In this document: positions 56,611 through 64,000 of the stretch, piece by piece
Position numbering within the stretch: the first letter of the stretch is position 1
How the letters are laid out: each line of letters opens with the position of its first letter
DNA from: Thamnidium elegans
Lineage: Eukaryota; Mucoromycota; Mucoromycetes; Mucorales; Mucoraceae
Direction: 5' to 3'
DNA: 64,000 bases
Assembly (NCBI GenBank): GCA_025201345.1
Contig: JAIXMG010000018.1
Span: 248,001-312,000 of the forward strand
Program-made: the position numbers and the translations under genes
The notes under the pieces: generated by a model
What the model was told of the DNA's origin: nothing
Database searches by the model: none
What the model saw: the letters and a program-made list of their open reading frames with translations, nothing else

Positions 56611-59466
56611 ATGAACATTCTTCAAAACAGAATCGACTCTTTTCAAAACAATGTGGTCAAATGGCCTTACAGCAATAATTCCAAGTACGCCAAAACTGAA
56701 AGTGTGAGTATATACGTATAAGAAAAGGTATCCAGAAAAGAAAACTTATGTCTATTTTGTCGCTTAGTTTGCCAAAGCTGGTTTTTACTTTATCCGTAGA
56801 CCAAAGGCTCTCGACAGTGTCCGTTGTTTTATATGTGACATTGAATTAAGTAATTGGAAACCAAACCAATCTCCATTTGTTCGTCACGGTAATGAATCAC
56901 CTCGCTGTGCTTGGAAACGCCTGAATTTTCCAGACGCACACAAGAGACCTTTATCTGATCCTAGCAAAGCATATGATCGTCCCAGAAGTATTAGTATGCG
57001 TTCTGCCAGACTAGCTACGTTTAATTGTCATAATTATTGGCCTCCAAAAAAGGGCACTACCAAGTATCCTACTGCAGCAAAGGTATAAACTTACAAAAAA
57101 AAAAAAAAAAAAAAAAAAAACTTTAATAGTTTTCTCACTTTCCCTTTTTTTTTTATAGCTTGCAGGCGCTGGGTTTTTCTTTACTCCTACTGCTATTTTA
57201 CCTTCTCGAGTTAAATGTGCTTACTGCGGCGAATCAATAACTGTTTGTCCTAATGATACAGACTTACTGTAAGTAAAATATTTACACCTAAAAAAGAAGC
57301 TTTTTTTTTTTTACTAAATATATGTATAGAAATAAGCATCAAGAATTAAGTAGTGGCTGTATCTTCTTTGAAGAAACTCATAGTACTCGTAATAGTAGAA
57401 GTACCAGATCAAGCAGTATAAAGGTAAACGGTTTTTTATAATATTTTTTTTATTAAAATGCTAATCAACCCTTTTTTTTTTAAACAAAAAAAGGGCGATG
57501 AATTAGATACCGATAGTTCTACCTCTAAACATCCCATCAATAAAGTTGCATCTAGTTCTGAGACAAGTGCACCTATCTTCAAGAAACAAAAAGAGCAATG
57601 TAAGGCTTTGGAACCCGTAGTAGTTATTAAAAAGCATCCTTCTAGTAAGGACGTTACTGTATCAAGTAAGATAAAAAATGTTCAAAAGCCTGCTTCCAAG
57701 ACGGGTGACTCTATCTGGGACTTCAACCAAATACTTACACCACCAAAGCCGTCACGTCGTGCTATGGTAACCTATGGCTCTTCTCGACCTGTGCATCATC
57801 GTACTCTTAGTGCCAGAAGTAACCCTAGTGGTGTTAATATTTTACCTGACCTCAAGTCCTCTCTTATAATCAAGCCCAATGGTCCTTTTATTGCATCACC
57901 AGCTAGCAAACCCATTGATAATACCAAAAAGTCTCCACAAGTATCTACTAAACCAAAAGCAATCCAAACAAGACGTCTTCAAAAACCTGAAGCTTCTGGT
58001 TCTAGTACCTCGGAGCTTGCTGCCGCTAAAAAGGAAACAAATCCTCCCAAAAAAAGAAGTCTCTCCATATCATCTCAATCTGATAATGATACTCCTCTCA
58101 CCAAGAAAGCCAGCTTAAAAAAACCAATCGATACTAAAATTACAAACACTGAAATTACTTCCAGTCCTGTAAGTACTTTTTTTTTTTTTTTTTTTTTTTT
58201 TTATGTATAAATAATTTTTTAACTTGTTTTTCATTTTTGCAGAAAAAAGCATTTAGAGATAAAGGTAAAGGTCGTGAAGTAGAGTATAATCTGCCAACAA
58301 GCCTTTCTAAGAAAAAGACGATTTCTTTATCTCGTTCTCGTAATAAGTTACCTGGACCAGTTACTCCTTCTACTTCAAAAGAGCGTACTTACATACCAGC
58401 TGCAGAAGGGTCTGGAACTTCTCGCCAAGCTCCCGTTTATACCCAACCTGCCCAAATTATCCGAAATGTACCGCCTTCTAATATTACTCATGACAATCAA
58501 GGTGTATCTCCTTTTAATATTGCTCATGTCACTCAAGAAGCATCTCCTATGGATCAAGATGCCCAAGATGTATCTCGTATTACTCAAGATACCACAGAAG
58601 TATCAAATTTACCTATTGTTAAAGATACCCAAGATGTATCCTGTTACCCTATGAATCAAAATACCCAAGATGTATCTCCTTCTCTTATAAATCAAGATAC
58701 ACGAGATGTATCTCCTTCTTTTATGAATCAAAGTACACAAGATGCATCCCCTTATGTGACCCAAGATATACTAGACGTATTTGATTCACCTATTATTGTT
58801 CAAGATACGCAAGATGAATTCCCTTCTGTGTTAAACCCTCCCTCTCCTGTATATACATCTGATGAACCTTTTGTCGATAAAGAGAATGTACCCCCTCCTA
58901 TCAGATGCTCACCCGTTCGTGAATATTCTAATGTATATAATAATCAGTCAGACCAAGAGAATCCAGACTCACCGATGCATCTACCCAATTATCCACCTGA
59001 ACCATCTTCTCCTGCTGCCTACACCCCCTCATCTCCTCATCGACCTACTTCCTCCGCCATAGCGGGCATGTCTTTCTTGCAATCCACGCCGTCCGATACC
59101 CAGCGTCGACTTGCTAGTGCTATAGATGTCTTTGGTTCCACTCCTTTGTCACCCATTCGGCCTTCTCAAGAAAATTCTTTTAATGATTTACAATATACAC
59201 CCGCTTTGACAGAAGGGAGAGTAGCGCAAATCATTACTCAAGATGAAGAGGGTACATCTCGTATTGTCCGTGTCAAACAAGAACCTTCACAGGCTGGTCT
59301 TCTTTCGGATTGCTTGCTTCGAAACCAAAACATGACTGTTGAAGAGCACTGGAATTCCTTGGTCGACACTACTATCGAGCGAATACAAGAAAGATGCGAA
59401 TCGGATATCACGAAGATCGAAGAGAATTATAATTTTATTCGTAATCAATTAGAAAAGGACTTGTAA
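56611..59466 (+). CDS. Bir1/survivin-like protein with two BIR domains
   Basis: Chromosomal passenger complex subunit (as fission yeast Bir1/Cut17), which brings Aurora kinase to centromeres. BIR1 reads FAKAGFYFIRRPKALDSVRC, then CFIC, SPFVRHGNESPRCAW (Cx2C-H-C zinc set). BIR2 reads FNCHNYWPPKKG, LAGAGFFFTPTAILPSRVKC, CAYC and HQELSSGCIFF. The rest (from 57500) is a long basic, Ser/Pro-rich tail with a repeated TQDVSPS unit, ending in a helix (EEHWNSLVDTTIERIQERCE) similar in position to the INCENP-binding tail of Bir1. About six exons, one acceptor after an A run. The BIR1 loop is longer than in animals. Confidence 0.88.
58490..58845 (+). repeat. Coding tandem repeat (TQDVSP units)
   Basis: Imperfect 39-45-base repeats, each with ACCCAAGATGTATCTCCT-like core, encode about nine (N/D)TQDVSPS units of the Bir1-like tail. 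Confidence 0.75.
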
Positions 59467-59744
59467 AAAATTGATTTCATATTTCCCTTTTTTTTAAGAA
59501 TAAATAAATACCTTTTACTGTTCCATTTTTTAATATTACTTTTTTTGTCTCGTTAAAAAGATAACACAATATTTCCCATGGTGATATGAATTGGTCTTTT
59601 CGTCTACTGAAAAAACGTTCAGTCAAAAGATTCATGCCAATCCTTTATTTATTTAACGATAAAAGGCTTGGAAGGAGCGGTATGACCGACGGGTTTAACT
59701 AGTTTTTAAAATAAAGGAAAAATCGTCTTTTTTTACATATCGAT

Positions 59745-59790
59745 ATGTCCATTCAACGATTGATCGTTCAACATATCGTTGGATGGACAT
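59745..59790. repeat. 16-bp inverted repeat
   Basis: ATGTCCATTCAACGAT, a 14-base spacer, then ATCGTTGGATGGACAT (one mismatch in 16). The spacer repeats part of the arm (CGTTCAAC). It lies about 230 bases upstream of the allantoicase-like start. Confidence 0.75.
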
Positions 59791-59954
59791 CGTTGAAAGT
59801 TCTAACTATACTTGAGTAGACTACTTGAGGTTTTTCATTGGTTAGTTACTTTTTTTGAAAACCTTACAGTACGCAAGGTAACCATCATCCAATCACATTC
59901 TTCCAATTTTATAATTTTTCGAATTTTTTTTTTGAAAACGATTTTTTGAAAAAC

Positions 59955-59962
59955 TATAAAAA
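59955..59962 (+). promoter_or_regulatory. Probable TATA box of the allantoicase-like gene
   Basis: TATAAAAA, 59 bases before the ATG at 60021. Confidence 0.5.
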
Positions 59963-60020
59963 GGCGCCTTTTTTCAAAAATTTAATCTTTAAAATTTTCA
60001 CCTTTAATTTTTTTTTAACA

Positions 60021-62042
60021 ATGGGAAACATTTTTAGTAAAAAAAAATACTGCCGCTTTTATGCGAAAATAGTTGAAGAAACTCCACTCGGGTTTTCGAC
60101 AGAAGTATCTTCAGTCTTAAGAAACGCGAAAGTAGAGTACGTTACCGACCAAACTCTTGGTAACGCGTCTAATTTAATAAAGCATGAACCACCTACAGCC
60201 GAATTCAACTCAATTCCAGGTAAAGTAAAATAAATTAGAAAATTTTATTCCTCTTTTTATTAAAACTATTTTAATAGAGGAATCTAGAGACGGTTGGATA
60301 GTAAAAAGACACACTGATGTTGCCAGGTAACGTATATATAAAAAAAAAACTTGGCGTAGTTACAATAATATTAACATATTAAATAGTGTCACTATTCGTT
60401 TATGTGAAGCAACTTACATTTTAGGCTTTGATATTGACACAACAGGATTTAAAAACATTTGTCCTACACATGTTTGTATCCAAGGTCTTAAAACTCCTAT
60501 TCAAGATAACAACCAAGAGGTAAAGAAAAAACATATTAAATGCTGTTCATTTTAATTTAATTTTTTTTTTTTTTTTTTTTTTTTTTCGTATGTGTATAGT
60601 GGGTTCCCTTGTTAACTAATGAAGCTATTTATGGAAATGGACATAACTTCTTTCATAAAAACAATACCGATGACTATTTATATTCTCATGTTCGTTTAAC
60701 TACATCTCCTGGTGGTGGTATTGTAAGTATCCCATATACATATATAAAATAAATATATTTTTAACGAATGATTTTAATTATTAGGCTCGTTTCCGTACTT
60801 ACGGTGATATTATACCCGATCTTTTAAAGCCTGAAACTCAATATAATTTAGCTTCTGCTAATTTAGGTGCTCGTATTATTCGTTCATCAGATACTGATAG
60901 CAACAGCACAGCTAATGTCCTTTTAGATAACGGAACCTTATCGTAAGAAAATATTATTCTAAACAATGATAATATATTAACCATATATATATTTTAGAAC
61001 TCAAGGATGGTTAACCCCCCGTTCTCGCCAAACAAAGAGAAATGACTTCATCATTATTCAATTAGCCACATCTGGATATCTTAACGCCATCATTATTGAC
61101 ACCACAGGATTTAAAGGCAGCTCACCACTTAAAGTCCGTGTTGAAGGTTGTAATTCAACTGAAGACGATCCAATCTTTTATAACGATATTAAATGGTGTC
61201 CTTTAACGGACGAGACATCTGTCGTAGAAGACACTTTGAACAGATTCCAAGTGTCACACGATGACTTTATTACACACGTCCGTTTGACTTTAATTCCTGA
61301 TGGCGGTATACAACAAATCCAATGTATTGGTACTATTCCCAGCGAGACTGAATTGTATTCCATTGAGGAATCAGCAAGTTTGCCTGTAGATAAGGCATCT
61401 GAAGAAAACTCCAATAGCGACAGTCAAGAAGTAATTACCAAAGAGGAATCTAGTGTATCTGCTGATACCGAAGAACCCGATTTAAGTCTTCCTGCAGTTA
61501 GCTTTTTAGGTGTTTGTAATAAAAATGGTCCATTGACTCCTCCACCATCTCAAGAGTCTGATAGTCTCGATTCCACCGCAAGTATGGAAGTAGAAACTTC
61601 TACTGTTACTGTTGAAGAAAAAACTACAATTGAATCATTGTATGTTTGTGACAATGACGCTCCTATGCCTCCCATCACCAACCCAGCTCTTAACCAGCAA
61701 GTTATCCTCGAAGAATTAAACGGTAGTACCACACAATTATTAACACCTACTGTTGATACAATTATGGTTGAGCAAGAAGCTGAGGTTATCACATCTGATG
61801 AAGTAACCGAGAAACCAGTCACACGTAAAAGGAAACCAGCAGAGTCTAATTTAGACGATGACACAACAAGGAGGACTCGTTTACCTCGTCGCTCAAGAAG
61901 TCGAACAGCTGAACCAGTCAAAGCAGAAGAACTTGATGCTGACTTTAATTTGGCTGGTCCAGTAGTTACAAGAGGTCGTGGACGTGGTCGCGGTCGTGGA
62001 CGTGGTCGTGGACGTGGACGTGGGCTCACAAAGCAAAATTAA
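60021..62042 (+). CDS. Allantoicase-fold protein with basic Gly-Arg tail
   Basis: The first 350 residues hold two allantoicase repeats. Repeat 1: RDGWIVKRHTDVASVTIRL, GFDIDTTGFKNICPTHVCIQ, and the end block SHVRLTTSPGGGIARFRTYG. Repeat 2: TQGWLTPRSRQTKRNDFIII, AIIIDTTGFKGSSPLKVRVE, ITHVRLTLIPDGGIQQIQCI. Allantoicase (allantoate amidinohydrolase) works in purine degradation. Beyond that fold is a 250-residue acidic/Ser-Thr tail with a basic cluster (KRKPAE...RRTRLPRRSRSR) and a final (GR)n run, not found in ordinary allantoicases. The N-terminus MGNIFSKKK fits a myristoylation site (MGxxxS plus lysines). Metal and substrate residues cannot be judged by eye, so it may be a repurposed, non-enzymatic protein. 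About six exons. Confidence 0.78.
61972..62031 (+). repeat. Coding (GGTCGT/GGACGT)n repeat
   Basis: Hexamers encode the Gly-Arg run at the end of the allantoicase-like protein. Confidence 0.85.
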
Positions 62043-62264
62043 GCCTGACTTTTCTTTCCCCCTCTCCCCCTTTAGTATCTATTACAATAGTATTTTTATA
62101 CACTCTGTACAAAAATTTCCCTCCTCTTATCACAAAATTATTTAGATACTTTTTACAATTATTAGCGAAATAAAATTCAATTATATTCTTTATTATAATT
62201 ATGACTACTGTTTATAAACAGAATAATAGGGACATGTATACATGACCTACGTAATTAGGTCAGT
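62043..62264. other. Convergent 3' spacer
   Basis: AT-rich 3' ends of the allantoicase-like and CotH genes; no further feature seen. Confidence 0.5.
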
Positions 62265-64000
62265 TTAGATATGAGAGTTGACATTATCAAATTTTCCTTG
62301 AATGAATTCTTTAAGACCCATAAGAGATTGATAACCAGTAGGACCGTCAATACTGCTTTGGAAATCAATAGTATCATGACTAATCTTGCTGTGTTCTTCA
62401 TATAAGACGGGATCCGTATCTTTAGGCTTGTTATGAGGAGCTTCACTAACAAGTTTGCCACCAGTTGAATCTCTCTCGGGGGGGTTAGAAAAGTCCTTAT
62501 CAGCATTGATTCTAGCTAAACCTTGATCCCACTGGACATCTTCTCTCAAAAGTTCAGTAAGTGAATCAACTACAGGGAAACTAACACGAGGATCAAAGAT
62601 ATTGATAGTAATGTTCTTTAAAGCATTTTCGAAATAATTACGGAAGAAAGGAACACGAAGTAAAGCCTTGGGGAGAGGGCGGTTTTGGAATCCTTCGACG
62701 TGACGATAATCACCTTCCAATTGAACGGATTTAGGAAGAGGACTGTTACCGAATGTCAATTCCAAATCTGAAGCAACATAAACAAAATAGTGAAGAATAG
62801 GACACTTGTAAACGTAGTAGTTATTACCCCAGAATAAATAATTATCCCATCCAGTAGTTAAGAAATCGAAAATAATGCTATTTTTTTTTAAAAAAAAAGT
62901 TAGAGAGATTGCATTGATTTTTTTTTTGTATATACATACTTGCGAAGGAAAACTTCAGCACCAACCATTTTACCCCAGGTTTCTACTAGCTCTTTTTCAT
63001 TGTCAGTGCTATTACTAATAGGCTTATTTAATTCATCGTCAACAAACTTGATGAAATCAGCGAGGACAGTAAATCCTTTTTTCTCCGTTCTGTCTTCTAA
63101 TGCAATTTTATAACCATGGTCAGCATAAACACTAGGTTCATCACTAATATATCTCAAATCTGAGAACTCTCCGGGGAATCTGGTACTTCCAGTACCTTCG
63201 TAAAAGACACCATTCTTATATTCAGCGGGGGTTCCAGGATTTGCGTTTTGATCCAACCAGGTTCTATCGTATTTCTCAGCAAATACGTATAATCCAATAG
63301 CAACATTGTTCAAGTAAACACTTTTTTTTTAAAAAAGAAAAATATGAGTTTTTTTTTTTCTTTTTGGTTATATAAAAATATCTCACCGTTTATAAGAGAT
63401 ACGACTAATGGGCAAACCTGCAGCAATCAACATTTCACTGGTCATCTTCTCACGTAAGAAAGAAGGATCGGTTGCAGCAGCTTTAAGCTTCAAAGTCTTG
63501 AAACCGCCAAGTCTTTCCTCACCAGCCAATTCGATATTGTAAGAAGGCTTAGGCTCAAAACGAGATCCTCTACCGGCGATATTAAACTTGACACCTGTGA
63601 ACTTTTGAACTTGATGAGCACTAATAAGAAGGGTTCAGAACAGGCGTAACTTTTAAATTAATTTTTTTTTTTTACCCAATAAATGTCACGTCGGCTTTAA
63701 CTTTCATTTTCTGGTTATAATGATCATGAATACGATCAACTTCCCCTTGGTCAGCAACAATATGGAGAGAAGGAATTTCATCTTCAGGATGAAGATCAGA
63801 TTCATGACGGAACCCAAACGCGTCATAGATTCTCTCAAATTTCTTGACAGATTGTGTAGTCCAACTTCTGCCATACACTTGATTGATTTGACTGACGATA
63901 GGCTCACGATCAAATTCCTCTTGGTCAACAATTTCATCAGTATCCTTTTTCAATTCAACAAAATGATAACTTTTTTCAGCAACAGGTGCCTCAGCTTTAA
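62265..64000 (-). CDS. CotH-kinase-domain protein (5' end outside the window)
   Basis: CotH-family proteins are kinase-like (bacterial spore-coat CotH phosphorylates proteins). In Mucorales some are surface proteins that bind host cells. At least four exons are visible, with introns near 62884-62940, 63323-63385 and 63628-63676. Signatures: KFNIAGRGSRFEPKPSYNIE, LKLKAAATDPSFLREKM, GLPISRVSYKR, VYLNNVAIGLYVFAEKYD, then DFLTTGWDNYLFWGNNYYVY with the W-D-N metal/ATP region, and VASDLELTFGN, the DxxTFG block. The N-terminus, including any signal peptide, is beyond 64000, so secretion cannot be judged. The C-terminus has no obvious GPI signal. One of a large paralogous family. Confidence 0.88.

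Larger units (their letters stand above)
59467..60020. other. Promoter-side spacer of the allantoicase-like gene
   Basis: Contains the Bir1 3' end, an inverted repeat (59745-59790) and a TATA-like box (59955-59962). No gene seen. Confidence 0.6.

Noticed and set aside
61550..62029. 159-codon minus-strand frame starting with Pro-Arg repeats
   Set aside because: Reverse complement of the Gly-Arg tail and acidic linker of the allantoicase-like gene.
1..64000. CRISPR arrays, operons, ribosome-binding sites, rho-independent terminators
   Set aside because: The DNA is eukaryotic; the tandem repeats seen are coding low-complexity tracts or microsatellites without spacer structure.

Overview
The window is nuclear DNA of a filamentous fungus, most likely of the order Mucorales. 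Most genes are cut by short (about 45-90 base) AT-rich introns with GT..AG ends. Intergenic DNA and introns are full of T and A runs. The gene families also fit an early-diverging fungus: a CotH-family protein, an animal/plant-type O-GlcNAc transferase, dymeclin, an RFWD3-type RING ligase and Sel1-repeat proteins. I cannot name the species.

Layout. 1-14444 is gene-dense: a partial cytochrome P450, an RFWD3-like RING/WD40 ligase divergent from an LRR protein, an O-GlcNAc transferase with a poly-Q N-terminus, the GPI10/PIG-B mannosyltransferase, a Jsn1-type RRM+PUF RNA-binding protein, and a mitochondrial 3-hydroxyacyl-CoA dehydrogenase. 14445-17301 holds a HAD phosphatase (with a GC-AG intron) between repeat-rich spacers, one of which carries a Tc1/mariner transposase remnant. 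17302-25158 holds dymeclin, conventional kinesin and an alpha/beta hydrolase. 25159-34415 is a gene-poor, decayed region: a ketopantoate reductase pseudogene, one tRNA-Ser(AGA), a Sel1-repeat gene, a second transposase remnant, a 44-base palindrome and a probable small membrane protein gene. 34416-51832 is dense again: PMP3 proteolipid, Swf1 palmitoyltransferase, an HsbA-like secreted protein, a G-protein gamma subunit, XPF endonuclease, importin alpha, a WW-domain protein, SPT8 and ataxin-2/PBP1. After a 2.1-kb spacer come a LysM secreted protein, an EamA transporter, a Bir1/survivin-like protein, an allantoicase-fold protein with a basic Gly-Arg tail, and the 3' part of a CotH-family gene that runs off the window.

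These are ordinary eukaryotic genes, not an operon or island. Shared themes are: secretory and plasma-membrane function (GPI10, dymeclin, Swf1, PMP3, CotH, LysM, HsbA-like); DNA crosslink repair (the RFWD3-like ligase and XPF, 36 kb apart); signalling (G gamma, O-GlcNAc transferase); and RNA regulation (Jsn1-type PUF, ataxin-2). Head-to-head pairs with gaps under 200 bases (RFWD3-like/LRR, dymeclin/kinesin, XPF/importin alpha) probably share promoters.

I found no clear new biological system. The most unusual items are the allantoicase-fold protein with a Gly-Arg tail, the recurrent A-run splice acceptors and T-run/A-run palindromes, and several small coding-looking segments in the gene-poor spacers. 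Exon joins were made by hand from splice consensus, reading frame and family similarity. No search or computation was run.
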